From Pseudomonas parasichuanensis (lineage in GTDB: Bacteria; Pseudomonadota; Gammaproteobacteria; Pseudomonadales; Pseudomonadaceae): a stretch of 64,000 nucleotides of DNA. Both the position numbers and the translations under genes were made by a program. Within the stretch, counting starts at the first letter, position 1. Each line of letters starts with the position of its first letter. This document shows, piece after piece, positions 10,498 through 19,487 of the stretch. The stretch covers positions 1 through 64,000 of the forward strand of contig NZ_BQHO01000019.1 in the NCBI RefSeq assembly GCF_021601385.1, in the 5' to 3' direction. Under the pieces are notes generated by a model, which saw nothing but the letters and a program-made list of their open reading frames with translations, did not search any database and was not told where the DNA came from.

Positions 10498-12435
10498 CTA
10501 CAGCTTGAACCCACCCATCTGCCGAGCCAGGTCATCGGCCAGCCGGCGCAACGCCTGACACTCCTCCCGACACCCCTGCACTTCTGCTGCCGTCTGCCGC
10601 GCCAGGTCGGAAATCCCCTGCACCGTACGGTTGATCTCCTCGGTCACCGCCGATTGCTCCTCGGTCGCCGTGGCCACCTGGTGGTTCATGTCGCTGATCT
10701 GCTCCACCTGATCGGTGATCGCCCCCAGCGACATGCCCGTGAGCTGGCTGGACTCAACCCCATTGCCGGTCGCCTGCTGCCCGGCCTGCATCGACGACAC
10801 CGCCGTGCCCGCACCCTGTTTGAGGCGCTGGATCATCTGCTGCACTTCGTCGGTGGACACCTGGGTGCGTCGCGCCAAGGTGCGCACTTCATCGGCGACC
10901 ACGGCAAAGCCACGGCCCATCTCGCCGGCCCGCGCCGCTTCAATGGCGGCGTTCAGCGCCAGCAGGTTGGTCTGCTCGGAAATACTACGAATGACGGCAA
11001 GCACCTCATCGATCGAGGCGACTTCGTCGGCCAACTGGCTGACCGCATCGGCGGCCCTGCCGATCTCGCCCGACATGCCTTCGATGTTGTGGATGGACCG
11101 GCGCACCACTTCCCGCGCCTGCAGCGCTTCGTCGCGCGCCGACTGTGACGCCACCGCGGCGGAACCGGCATTCTGGGCAATGTCCTGTACGGTCAAACCC
11201 ATCTCGTGCACGGCGGTGGCGACCATCTCGGTCATTTCCTGCTGGCGCCCGGAGCGTACGGCGGTGTTGTCCACCACTTGCGTTACCTGCTCAACCGACC
11301 GGTGCAGGCGCTCGGTGGTACGCAGCACTTCGCCGATCAAGCCGCGCTGGCTGTCGAGGAAGCGATTGAAGCCCCGGGCCAGGTCGCCCAGTTCGTCCTG
11401 GCGCGTGTCGTCCAGGCGGTGGCTGAGGTCACCGGCGCCGCTGCCGATCTGCACCAGCGCCGCCGTGACCTGGCGGATCGGCCGTACCAGCCCACGGGCC
11501 AGCAGCACCACCAGCAACAGCGAGATCAAGGCCACGCCACCACCGATCAGGCTGGTCAGCCATACGGCCTGGCGCATCTGTGCGTAGATCTCAGCCTCCG
11601 GCACTTCGGCCACCAGGGTCCAGTTAAGGTCACGCAGGGGCAGGCCCAACGCCAGGTAAGTTTCACCGTCGCGGTTGAAACGGCTGCTGCGCAGCCCTTG
11701 GCCGCCGGTCATCACCGCCTTGGCCGCGTCGGCGTCGAGCTGCTCGGCGAGCTGGCGCTTGCCACTGAACTGCTGGTCGGGGTGCACCTGGATCAGGCCG
11801 TCGTTGCGCACCAGGAACACCTTGCCGTGCTCGCCGAAGCTGAAGTCGTGGATCAGTTGCGACAACTCGGTCATGCGCAGGCCCATGCCCGCCACACCGA
11901 CCAGTTGGCCGGCTTTCTCCACGCGGTAGTCGATGAACAGCGCCAGTTCGCCAGTGGAACCGTCGATATCGATGTTGAGCATGCGCTCGGCGCCGCTGTC
12001 GATGTAGCCGTAGAACCATTTGTCCTTGGGGTTGGCACGGCTCAGGGTGCGGTCCAGGCCCTTCTCGTTGTAGTAGTTGCCGCTCACGGGCGAGGCAAAC
12101 AAGGTGGTGAAGGCCTGGTTGCGCTGTTTGGCGGCGTCGAGGTATTCGATGAAGCGCGGCAGCTCGGCGGGGTTCTCGCCGGCGGCCAGCCAGTCGCGCA
12201 GCAGGGTGTTGCCGGCGATGTCCGCCGCTGCCACCAGGGGCCGGCCGAGCATGCGTTCGATGTCGTTGCGGATCGCCTCGATGCTGGCCGGCAGCGCCGT
12301 GTCGACCAGGTACCGCTCGGTGAGGCGGTTGACCGCCACGGTGTAGATCGCCACCACCACCAGGATGCTCGCCAGCAGGGCCGCGCCCATGCTTGCGATC
12401 AATTGCCACTGGATACTCCGCCGCCAGATGCCCAT
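10498..12435 (-). CDS. methyl-accepting chemotaxis protein (dCache type)
   Basis: A transmembrane chemoreceptor of 645 residues. TM1 lies at about 12-35 ('[19 protein letters not shown]'), followed by a periplasmic double-Cache-like sensor of about 250 residues, TM2 ('[20 protein letters not shown]', near 290), HAMP and a signalling domain with the hairpin tip '[20 protein letters not shown]'. There is no CheR-tethering pentapeptide. Its place beside ltaE matches McpH (PP_0320), a purine-derivative receptor in P. putida KT2440, by recall; ligand identity is inference only. Confidence 0.92.
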   Translation of the reverse strand: MGIWRRSIQWQLIASMGAALLASILVVVAIYTVAVNRLTERYLVDTALPASIEAIRNDIERMLGRPLVAAADIAGNTLLRDWLAAGENPAELPRFIEYLDAAKQRNQAFTTLFASPVSGNYYNEKGLDRTLSRANPKDKWFYGYIDSGAERMLNIDIDGSTGELALFIDYRVEKAGQLVGVAGMGLRMTELSQLIHDFSFGEHGKVFLVRNDGLIQVHPDQQFSGKRQLAEQLDADAAKAVMTGGQGLRSSRFNRDGETYLALGLPLRDLNWTLVAEVPEAEIYAQMRQAVWLTSLIGGGVALISLLLVVLLARGLVRPIRQVTAALVQIGSGAGDLSHRLDDTRQDELGDLARGFNRFLDSQRGLIGEVLRTTERLHRSVEQVTQVVDNTAVRSGRQQEMTEMVATAVHEMGLTVQDIAQNAGSAAVASQSARDEALQAREVVRRSIHNIEGMSGEIGRAADAVSQLADEVASIDEVLAVIRSISEQTNLLALNAAIEAARAGEMGRGFAVVADEVRTLARRTQVSTDEVQQMIQRLKQGAGTAVSSMQAGQQATGNGVESSQLTGMSLGAITDQVEQISDMNHQVATATEEQSAVTEEINRTVQGISDLARQTAAEVQGCREECQALRRLADDLARQMGGFKL

Positions 12436-12522
12436 GTGTGTGCTCCCCGCTCATTATTGTTTTGCGAGAAGTGTATACACTTAAGTATTCGATCTAGCCA
12501 TAGATCCAGAACAATACGCATG

Positions 12523-12645
12523 CCCCTGTAGGAGCGGCCTTGTGCCGCGAAAGGGCTGCACAGCAGCCCCGGCAATCTCGCGTGATGCCAAGATCCTGGG
12601 GCCGCTTCGCAGCCCTTTCGCGGCACAAGGCCGCTCCTACAAGGG
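12523..12645. repeat. REP pair, 'TAGGAGCGGCCTTGTG' family
   Basis: Inverted pair of the second REP family ('GTAGGAGCGGCCTTGTGCCG' facing its complement), sitting between the zapA-like gene end and the chemoreceptor start. No 6S RNA-like sequence is visible in this interval. Confidence 0.85.
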
Positions 12646-12657
12646 TTTGGGCTGTGC

Positions 12658-12960
12658 TTACTGGTCGCCGATGGTCCGGCTGATGGCATCGACGGTGGCG
12701 TCGATCTGCGCCTGGGTACGTTCCAGGGTCTGGGCGTGTTCGCGCTGCAACTCGATCTGTTTCGAGCACAGGTTCAGGGCCGCCAGCACCAGCAACTTGT
12801 CACCGATCAGGGTCGGGTAGCTGCGCTTGGTCTCGGCCAGGGCGACGTTGAGCATGCGCACGGCCTGGGCCAGGGTCTCTTCCTGGCCTTCCGGCGCCTT
12901 GAGCGAATAGTCGTTGCCGAGGATCGATACGACATTGACCGGCTGCGCGTGCAGCCTCAT
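12658..12960 (-). CDS. zapA: ZapA-like cell-division protein
   Basis: A 100-residue ZapA-family protein; ZapA cross-links FtsZ protofilaments at the division ring. 'VNVVSILGNDYSLKAPEGQE' and 'LIGDKLLVLAALNLCSKQIE' match the ZapA globular domain, followed by a coiled-coil tail ('ELQREHAQTLERTQAQID'). The start overlaps the upstream coiled-coil gene by four bases. The usual Pseudomonas neighbours of zapA (6S RNA, ygfA, pepP) are absent, so it may be a divergent second copy; the symbol is provisional. Confidence 0.75.
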   Translation of the reverse strand: MRLHAQPVNVVSILGNDYSLKAPEGQEETLAQAVRMLNVALAETKRSYPTLIGDKLLVLAALNLCSKQIELQREHAQTLERTQAQIDATVDAISRTIGDQ

Positions 12961-13187
12961 GCGTTCACGACACCCGCGCTGGCGCGGTCGACCAGGGCCT
13001 GGATGCGGGCGGCGGTGGCGCCGTGCTTCTCTTCCTGTTCCATCAGCGACAACTGCAGGCTGTCGTTCTCTTCCTTGGCCTGGGCCAGTTCCTGGGCGAG
13101 GTTGGCGTTCTGTTCGGCCAGTTGTGCGTTCTTGTGCATCAGGTCGGTGACCAGCTGCTCGAGTTGATTCAGGGAAGTTTCCAACAT
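12957..13187 (-). CDS. small coiled-coil protein (TIGR02449-like)
   Basis: A 76-residue protein that is almost entirely one coiled coil ('LVTDLMHKNAQLAEQNANLA'). It resembles the TIGR02449 proteins found just ahead of zapA in Pseudomonas and the ZapB division factor. The frame runs open to 13265, but the ATG at 13187 gives the family-like start 'MLETSLNQLEQL'. Its stop overlaps the zapA-like start, so the two are probably co-translated. Confidence 0.75.
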   Translation of the reverse strand: MLETSLNQLEQLVTDLMHKNAQLAEQNANLAQELAQAKEENDSLQLSLMEQEEKHGATAARIQALVDRASAGVVNA

Positions 13188-13463
13188 GCGTCTATCTCGG
13201 GTTGTTGCAAAGGGCGCACACGATAAGGAAAAACCTGCGCCCTCGCCATTAAATATCGGATTCAAAAGGTTTTTACCTGCTCAGGTTGACCGGTGTCGGC
13301 CGCCCTTGTTCCGGCCTGGGTCAACCGCCTGTCAGGAATTTCGTTAGCTACCTCACAAATCCAACGTGCCACTATCAAGACTGGCCAGTCACGACCGATA
13401 CGCCGGCAGGTCTTATTTCGTCGCACGGACTGCGGCCCCCCTTCTGCCTTGGATACTGCCTCC

Positions 13464-15089
13464 ATGTCCCTACGCAACATGAATATCGCCCCGCGCGCCC
13501 TGCTCGGGTTCTCGGTGATCGGCCTGCTGATGCTCAGCCTGGGTGTCTTCTCGCTGATCCAGATGGGCAACATCCGCCACGCGGGCGTGACCATCGAAGA
13601 AATCAGCGTGCCCAGCATCAAGACCCTCGACGAGCTGACTGCGCTCAACCTGCGCCTGCGCACCCTCTCCTACCGCCTGCTGCTCAACCGCGAACCGGCC
13701 ACCCAGCAGGACACCCTGCGCCTGCTCGACGAGCGCAACGCGCAGATCGACAAGGCCCGCCATGCCTACGAGCCGCTGATCAGCGCCGACGACGAAAAAG
13801 CCGCGTTCGACCAGTACGGCCAGTTGCTCAACCAGTACCGCCAGCTCGAAGCGCGCATGCGCAGCCTGAGCCAGGCCGGCGACCTGGAAGGCTTGCGCGC
13901 CCTGCTCAACCGCGACCTGCTGGAGAACTCCGAGCAGATCAACAAAGTCATGGACACCCTGGTGCGCATCAACACCGACCAGACCCGCGACACCAACCTG
14001 CAGGCCGCCGACCAGTACAACGGCGCCTTCGCCCTGGTGATCGGCCTGCTGATCGCCGCCACCGTGCTGACCCTGCTGTTCGCCTTCCTGCTCACCCGCA
14101 GCATCGTCAAACCCATCGACGAAGCGCTCAAGGCCGCCGAGCAAATCGCCGAAGGCGACCTCACCCACAACATCCGCCCCGAAGGCACCGACGAGGCCGC
14201 GCGCCTGCTGCAGGCCATGGCCAAGATGCAGGACAAGCTGCGTGACACCCTGCAGCTGATCGCCGGCTCCGCCACCCAGCTGGCCTCGGCCGCCGAAGAG
14301 CTGAACAGCGTCACCGACGAAAGCGCCCGTGGCCTGCAGCAGCAGAACAACGAAATCGAACAGGCGGCCACCGCCGTCACCGAAATGACCAGCGCGGTCG
14401 AGGAAGTGGCGCGCAACGCGGTAAGCACCTCGCAAGCCTCCGGCGAGGCCAGCCGCTCGGCCGGCGATGGCCGCGACCTGGTGCTGGAGACCGTGGGCGC
14501 CATCGAGCGCATGAGCGGCGACGTGCAGGCCACCGCCAAGCTGATCACCCACCTGGCGGAACAGTCACGCGATATCGGCAAGGTGCTGGACGTGATCCGT
14601 GGCCTGGCCGACCAGACCAACCTGCTGGCGCTCAACGCGGCCATCGAGGCCGCCCGCGCCGGTGAAGCGGGCCGAGGTTTTGCCGTGGTCGCCGATGAAG
14701 TGCGTGCCCTGGCCCACCGCACCCAGCAGTCCACCAGCGAGATCGAGCGGATGATCGGCAGCATCCAGGGCGGCACCGAGCAGGCGGTGGATTCGATGCG
14801 CACCAGCACCGAGCGCGCCGAGTCGACCCTGAACATCGCCAAGGGCGCGGGCCTGGCGCTGGACACCATCGCCAGTGCGGTGGCACAGATCAACGAGCGC
14901 AACCTGGTGATCGCCAGCGCCGCCGAAGAGCAGGCCCAGGTGGCCCGCGAGGTGGACCGCAACCTGGTGAACATCAACGACCTGTCGGTGCAGAGCGCCA
15001 CCGGCGCGCATCAGACCAGCGCGGCGAGTGCCGAGTTGTCGCGGTTGGCGGTGGACCTCAGCGGGCTGGTGGCACGCTTCCGTACCTGA
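13464..15089 (+). CDS. methyl-accepting chemotaxis protein (4-helix-bundle type)
   Basis: A 541-residue chemoreceptor with TM1 ('[20 protein letters not shown]', about 15-34), an all-helical periplasmic domain of about 150 residues like a four-helix bundle, TM2 ('[20 protein letters not shown]'), HAMP and the signalling tip '[20 protein letters not shown]'. The start is set at 13464 ('[16 protein letters not shown]') because upstream residues look untranslated. The ligand is unknown. It is divergent from the zapA-like pair and convergent with gbcB. Confidence 0.92.
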   Translation: MSLRNMNIAPRALLGFSVIGLLMLSLGVFSLIQMGNIRHAGVTIEEISVPSIKTLDELTALNLRLRTLSYRLLLNREPATQQDTLRLLDERNAQIDKARHAYEPLISADDEKAAFDQYGQLLNQYRQLEARMRSLSQAGDLEGLRALLNRDLLENSEQINKVMDTLVRINTDQTRDTNLQAADQYNGAFALVIGLLIAATVLTLLFAFLLTRSIVKPIDEALKAAEQIAEGDLTHNIRPEGTDEAARLLQAMAKMQDKLRDTLQLIAGSATQLASAAEELNSVTDESARGLQQQNNEIEQAATAVTEMTSAVEEVARNAVSTSQASGEASRSAGDGRDLVLETVGAIERMSGDVQATAKLITHLAEQSRDIGKVLDVIRGLADQTNLLALNAAIEAARAGEAGRGFAVVADEVRALAHRTQQSTSEIERMIGSIQGGTEQAVDSMRTSTERAESTLNIAKGAGLALDTIASAVAQINERNLVIASAAEEQAQVAREVDRNLVNINDLSVQSATGAHQTSAASAELSRLAVDLSGLVARFRT

Positions 15090-15101
15090 CCGTCAAAAAG
15101 C

Positions 15102-15205
15102 GGGGCCGCTTTGCGGCCCTATCGCGGCACAAGGCCGCTCCTACAGGGAAGCGCGTACCCCTGTAGGAGCGGCCTTGTGCCGCGAAAGGGCTGCGCAGCA
15201 GCCCC
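15102..15205. repeat. REP pair, 'TAGGAGCGGCCTTGTG' family
   Basis: Inverted pair between the convergent ends of the chemoreceptor and gbcB genes. The inner 'GGGGCCGCTTTGCGGCCC' stem could serve as terminator for the chemoreceptor transcript. Confidence 0.85.
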
Positions 15206-15218
15206 CTGCAATTGCCGA

Positions 15219-16319
15219 TCAGTACTCGATCCGCACATCCCCCTTCGGCACACTGCAGCACGACAGGATGTAGCCCTCGGCTTCATCCTCTTCGGTAATC
15301 CCGCCGTTGTGCTCCATCTCCACCTCGCCACCGAGCTTGAGCACCTTGCAGGTGCCGCAGATGCCCATGCCGCAGGCCTTGGGGATCATCAGCCCGACCT
15401 TGGCCGCCGCCGCATGCACGGTCTCGCCCGGGGCCACGCGGATGCTCTTGTCGCTGCCGACGAACTCCACCAGGTTAAGGTCGGCCGCATCCACTTGCGG
15501 CGCATCGGCCGCCGCTTCCGCGTGCTCCACCGCATCGGCCTTGGCCTCGGGCGGCGTCGCGCCGAACGACTCCTCGTGGTAGTTCTTCATGTCGAAGCCG
15601 ACCGCTTCGAGCATGCGCTTGACCGCGCTCATGTAGGGCGTCGGGCCGCAGCAGAAGATGGTGCGCTCCAGGTAGTCCGGGGCGATCAGCTCCATCAGGC
15701 GCTGGTTCAAATAGCCGCGATAGCCCGCCCATGGCTCGCCCAGCCCGTGCTTCTCGCAAATGATGTGCAGGCTGAAGTTGGGGATGCGCGAGGCCATCTG
15801 CTCCAGCTCGCGGTGGTAGATGATGTCCTTCGGTGAGCGGGCGCTGTGCACGAACACCATGTCGACATTGGCGTTGGTGTCGTAGAACCAGCGGGCCATG
15901 GACATCACCGGGGTGATGCCGACGCCACCGGACAGGTACAGGGTCTTGCCCGCCGGGAAGTCGATGGCGTTGAACAACCCCACCGGCCCGTGCACCGGCA
16001 GCTCGGCGCCTTCGTGCATGGTGTCGTGGAGGAAGTTCGAGACCAGCCCGCCCGGCACCCGCTTGACGGTGATCGAGAAGCTGTAGGGCACCGACGGCGA
16101 GCTGGAGATGGTGTACGAACGCATCACAGGCCGGCCTTCGATCTCCAGCTCCAGGGTGACGAACTGCCCGGGCTTGAAGAAGAACATGATCGGCTGGTCG
16201 GCCATGAAGCAGAACGTGCGCACATCCCAGGTTTCCTGGATGACCTTGACGCAGCGCACGATGTGGCGGCCATTGGCCCAGGTCTGGGTGGTGACCGGGT
16301 TGAGGAAGGTATCGGACAT
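15219..16319 (-). CDS. gbcB: glycine betaine demethylase, reductase component
   Basis: GbcB passes electrons from NAD(P)H to the Rieske oxygenase GbcA for betaine demethylation. It has 366 residues: an FAD domain ('PVMRSYTISSSPSVPYSFSI'), an NAD domain ('LYLSGGVGITPVMSMARWFY') and a C-terminal plant-type 2Fe-2S domain with 'CGMGICGTC' and a final Cys. The frame is open to 16433 with two near ATGs; 16319 is chosen because GGAG lies six bases upstream, whereas it abuts the ATG at 16325. It is divergent from gbcA. Confidence 0.94.
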   Translation of the reverse strand: MSDTFLNPVTTQTWANGRHIVRCVKVIQETWDVRTFCFMADQPIMFFFKPGQFVTLELEIEGRPVMRSYTISSSPSVPYSFSITVKRVPGGLVSNFLHDTMHEGAELPVHGPVGLFNAIDFPAGKTLYLSGGVGITPVMSMARWFYDTNANVDMVFVHSARSPKDIIYHRELEQMASRIPNFSLHIICEKHGLGEPWAGYRGYLNQRLMELIAPDYLERTIFCCGPTPYMSAVKRMLEAVGFDMKNYHEESFGATPPEAKADAVEHAEAAADAPQVDAADLNLVEFVGSDKSIRVAPGETVHAAAAKVGLMIPKACGMGICGTCKVLKLGGEVEMEHNGGITEEDEAEGYILSCCSVPKGDVRIEY

Positions 16320-16615
16320 GTTCATCTCCAGCAGCCGACTGTCGGCCTTTCTTATGGCTCCGATAATGCGCAACGCGCAGGCGTCGTACATTCCCATCCG
16401 CGACATCGGCGTGCTTATCGCGACCAGCCCCACGCTACAAGGGTTGGCGCGTCGGAATTCGATGCGGCCATGTCGCCCATGGATATGGATCCCGACGCCT
16501 TCGAACGCACACTCCTCGGCAAAACAACACGCTGTTTATCCAAAGCAGCAGCCCTGCGGCAAACAACAACGATTAGCCACTTTTGTCGGCCGCACGCGGC
16601 CCCGAGGACCACACG

Positions 16616-17908
16616 ATGGACGTCACCGCAACCCTGAGCCTGGGCGATCCACTGGAACCCGCACGCAAGGCCACCGCCGAGATGCTGCAGACCCGCGAGC
16701 GCACCTACTCGCTGCCGCAACCGTTCTACAGCGACGAGCGCCTGTTCCAGATCGACATGCAGGAGATCTTCCACAAGGAATGGCTGATCGCCGGCATGGT
16801 TTGCGAGATCCCGACCAAGGGCAACTACATCACCCTGCAGATCGGCAAGAACCCGATCATCGTGATCCGCGGTGCCGAAGGTAAGGTGCATGCCTTCCAC
16901 AACGTCTGCCGCCACCGCGGTTCGCGCCTGTGCGTCAGCGACAAGGGCAAGGTGGCCAAGCTGGTCTGCCACTACCACCAGTGGACCTACGAGCTCGATG
17001 GCCGCCTGCTGTTCGCCGGCACCGAGATGGGCGCCGACTTCGACATGAACCAGTACGGCTTGAAGCCGGTGAACGTGAAGGTGGCCGGTGGCTACATCTT
17101 CATCAGCCTGGCCGAGAACCCGCCGGCCATCGACGAGTTCCTGGCGACCCTCGACCACTACATGGAACCCTACGACATGGAGAACACCAAGGTGGCGGTG
17201 CAAACCACCTTGATGGAAAAGGCCAACTGGAAGCTGGTGCTGGAGAACAACCGCGAGTGCTACCACTGCAGCGGTTCGCACCCGGAGCTGTTGAAGACGC
17301 TGCTGGAGTGGGACGACACCAACGACCCGCGCGCCAGCCAGGAATTCAAGGACCACGTGGCCGCCTCGGCCGCCGCCTGGGAAGCCGAGAAAATCCCTTA
17401 CCTGCACAAGAGCCACGGCCTGCGTAACCGCATCGTGCGCATGCCGCTGCTCAAGGGCACCGTGTCGATGACCATGGACGGCAAGGTGGCGTGCAAGAAA
17501 CTGATGGGCCGCATCCAGAACCCCGACCTCGGCTCGATGCGCATCCTGCACCTGCCGCATTCGTGGAACCACTGCATGGGCGACCACATGATCGTGTTCA
17601 CCGTGTGGCCGATCAGTGCCCAGGAAACCATGGTCACCACCAAGTGGCTGGTGCACAAGGACGCGGTGGAGGGAGTGGATTACAACCCTGAAGAGATGCG
17701 CAAGGTGTGGGATGCCACCAACGACCAGGACCGTCGCCTGGCCGAAGAGAACCAGCGTGGGATCAACTCTACCGCGTATCAGCCGGGGCCTTATTCGAAG
17801 ACCTACGAGTTTGGCGTGGTGAACTTTATCGACTGGTACAGCCAGCGCATGCTGGAGAACCTGGGGGCGGAGCCGGCGCCTTATTTGAAGGAAGTGAAGG
17901 CACAGTGA
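16616..17908 (+). CDS. gbcA: glycine betaine demethylase, oxygenase component
   Basis: A Rieske non-haem iron oxygenase that removes one methyl from glycine betaine as formaldehyde, giving dimethylglycine. The 430 residues show the Rieske ligands 'CRHRGSRLC' and 'CHYHQW' (near residues 98-123) and the mononuclear iron site 'ECYHCSGSH' (near 217). GAGG lies nine bases before the ATG. In Pseudomonas it is activated by GbdR, encoded at 36.4 kb. The dimethylglycine goes to dgcAB downstream. Confidence 0.95.
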   Translation: MDVTATLSLGDPLEPARKATAEMLQTRERTYSLPQPFYSDERLFQIDMQEIFHKEWLIAGMVCEIPTKGNYITLQIGKNPIIVIRGAEGKVHAFHNVCRHRGSRLCVSDKGKVAKLVCHYHQWTYELDGRLLFAGTEMGADFDMNQYGLKPVNVKVAGGYIFISLAENPPAIDEFLATLDHYMEPYDMENTKVAVQTTLMEKANWKLVLENNRECYHCSGSHPELLKTLLEWDDTNDPRASQEFKDHVAASAAAWEAEKIPYLHKSHGLRNRIVRMPLLKGTVSMTMDGKVACKKLMGRIQNPDLGSMRILHLPHSWNHCMGDHMIVFTVWPISAQETMVTTKWLVHKDAVEGVDYNPEEMRKVWDATNDQDRRLAEENQRGINSTAYQPGPYSKTYEFGVVNFIDWYSQRMLENLGAEPAPYLKEVKAQ

Positions 17909-17918
17909 TACTCGACAG

Positions 17919-17947
17919 CCAGGCCTGTGGATAAACCACAGGCCTGG
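17919..17947. terminator. perfect 12-bp hairpin, bidirectional terminator
   Basis: 'CCAGGCCTGTGG' and its exact complement flank the loop ATAAA, followed by 'CTCTCATTTTCAT'. It lies between convergent gbcA and the RHS-tip gene and can serve both. The left arm plus loop contains a perfect minus-strand DnaA box (17926-17934). Confidence 0.8.
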
Positions 17948-17956
17948 CTCTCATTT

Positions 17957-18781
17957 TCATGTCTGACGGGTACTCGTTACCATCGCTGTGGCTGGCCTCA
18001 TCTCGATGCTTATCGAGATGGATGCCCTAGTCACGGTCGTTTCCTCGTCGAGTGCCGGGTTAAAGTTCCCCATATTTGGCACTTTCTTCGGGCTGTTCGG
18101 CGGCGTCTGCTTGGACTTCTTGGCTGGCTTTTCCACCCGGCCCCTGAAAATCACTCTCAGGTTCTTACTGGCATTGGCCTTGACGCTCTGCCAGAGCATC
18201 TTCCTATTGCTCCAAAGTGTATTGAGCACGCGCGCACCCGCGCCCGTCATCAGCATCGTGGTGCCTGCTGCTGAGACTATGGGGGCTGAAGCAACTCCAG
18301 CAAACCCAAGCCCTGTACCTGCCAGGGTAGTGACAGACCCCGCCAGCGCCAACCTCGTAGCGCCCAATGCGATGGGCCCGTTGGGCGCCGGACCAATTAT
18401 GAGCGCCACTGGCGAGATCGTATGCAACGTCGCTGTAAAAATGCGTTGAGCTGTTGGCAACCATACTGGGATGGCCCCACTGGGGTCGTAACGATTCACT
18501 GGGTCGGCTTCACAATACATATAGGCATTGAGGCCACCGTCGTCGAAAGGGCTCAATGCATCTGGCGATTGAAAACGCATGATCACCGGGTCGTACTGCC
18601 GGTACCCGCTCCCCAAGTGGTAGCAGCCTGTCAGGCCATCTCTCGGCGCGCCACAGAACGCACTAAGCGGCCCACTCTGGATCGCCCCCCAGCCGTAGGC
18701 TGTATAAGCCCTGTCGAAGCTGCCCGTCGCGTTGACGACAGAACGCTGCCGGTCGGTTGCCAATAAATGCACAAAGCTCAT
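17957..18781 (-). CDS. orphan RHS-repeat tip protein with variable C-terminus
   Basis: A 274-residue protein containing only the end of an RHS core ('YRQYDPVIMRFQSPDALSPF', then 'NRYDPSG' at about residue 100) and a unique C-terminal part. In RHS toxins the DPxG junction separates shell from toxic tip. The tip here has Ala/Gly-rich hydrophobic stretches (about 115-185) and a basic, Lys-rich end. No RHS shell precedes it and no immunity gene fits in the short gap to gbcA, so it is a displaced tip, a silent reservoir or a self-standing protein. Function unknown. Confidence 0.8.
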   Translation of the reverse strand: MSFVHLLATDRQRSVVNATGSFDRAYTAYGWGAIQSGPLSAFCGAPRDGLTGCYHLGSGYRQYDPVIMRFQSPDALSPFDDGGLNAYMYCEADPVNRYDPSGAIPVWLPTAQRIFTATLHTISPVALIIGPAPNGPIALGATRLALAGSVTTLAGTGLGFAGVASAPIVSAAGTTMLMTGAGARVLNTLWSNRKMLWQSVKANASKNLRVIFRGRVEKPAKKSKQTPPNSPKKVPNMGNFNPALDEETTVTRASISISIEMRPATAMVTSTRQT

Positions 18782-18863
18782 GGCGGATTCTCTTAAAGAA
18801 ATGCCATAACACTAGTCACGATGAGATGAAGTCGAAACTGGCAAAAATGATAGGTGGGGATTT

Positions 18864-19350
18864 CTATCCACAGGTTTACACACAAGCATGTGGAAAAAGG
18901 CTATGCGACGTCACCCTCTCTTTTCGAGTAATAATTGATCGTTTTTCGATCAATCCAATGGAGGCGCTGTAAATAAAGGCCTGTAGACCTCTACGAACAC
19001 ATTGTCCACAGAGACGCCAACAAAGAATGTGGGAAACACTCGCCCGGCTGAAAGCAGGCTGTGGAAAAGTTCTTCAAGCTCAATAAATCAGTGGGTTGCG
19101 GTACTTCAACGGCGATTTGATCAAAATATGTACAATTCTGTGGAGGCCTTATGTATCGTGGGTTCCAGCGAAGGGCAAACATATTATCCACAGACAGGCC
19201 AACAGTGATTGTGGGCAAAAGTACTAGAGCGGAAGGGTTGTAGAGCGCTACGGCGTTGATCATAAAATGAACAATCCTTTGAAGCCCTTGGTTTCAAAGG
19301 GCTTCAGCGATGCACAAACACTTTATCCACAGCCTGGCGAACAAAATCCG
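18864..19350. repeat. tandem repeat, four units led by DnaA boxes
   Basis: Units begin at 18864 (CTATCCACA), 19002 (TTGTCCACA), 19184 (TTATCCACA) and 19323 (TTATCCACA), spaced 138, 182 and 139 bases. Shared parts are the box followed by AG, then in units 2-4 'GCCAACA' or 'GCGAACA', a GATCA block followed by ACAAT and GGAGGCC or GAAGCCC, and 'CGAA..CAAACA' just before the next box. The fourth unit is cut off by a REP element. Confidence 0.75.
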
Positions 19351-19358
19351 TGCACAAA

Positions 19359-19449
19359 CCCTGTGGGAGCGGCTTCAGCCGCGAAGCAGGCGACGCGGTG
19401 GATGGCACCGGCTCTGCCGGTGTTCGCGGCTAAAGCCGCTCCCACAGGT
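19359..19449. repeat. REP pair
   Basis: Inverted 'CTGTGGGAGCGGCTTCAGCC' pair downstream of etfB, which is read from the other side; it probably marks the 3' end of the dgcAB-etf operon. Confidence 0.85.
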
Positions 19450-19487
19450 GCCTGCTAAATCAACACGTCATGTGTAGGGGCAGCGAC

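Larger units (their letters stand above)
18782..19487. other. intergenic region with degenerate DnaA-box tandem repeats
   Basis: No protein gene is supported in these 700 AT-rich bases. They hold four degenerate repeat units, each opening with a DnaA-box-like 9-mer (18864, 19002, 19184, 19323), two hairpins (18935-18953 and 19281-19305), and a REP pair at the right end. Short frames here are accidental. Confidence 0.8.

Noticed and set aside
12440-12657. Possible 6S RNA downstream of the zapA-like gene
   Set aside because: The interval is filled by a REP pair, and no long single hairpin with a central bubble is seen.
18991-19263. 90-codon minus-strand frame in the DnaA-box repeat
   Set aside because: It is read through the repeat units themselves and has no ribosome site or family similarity.
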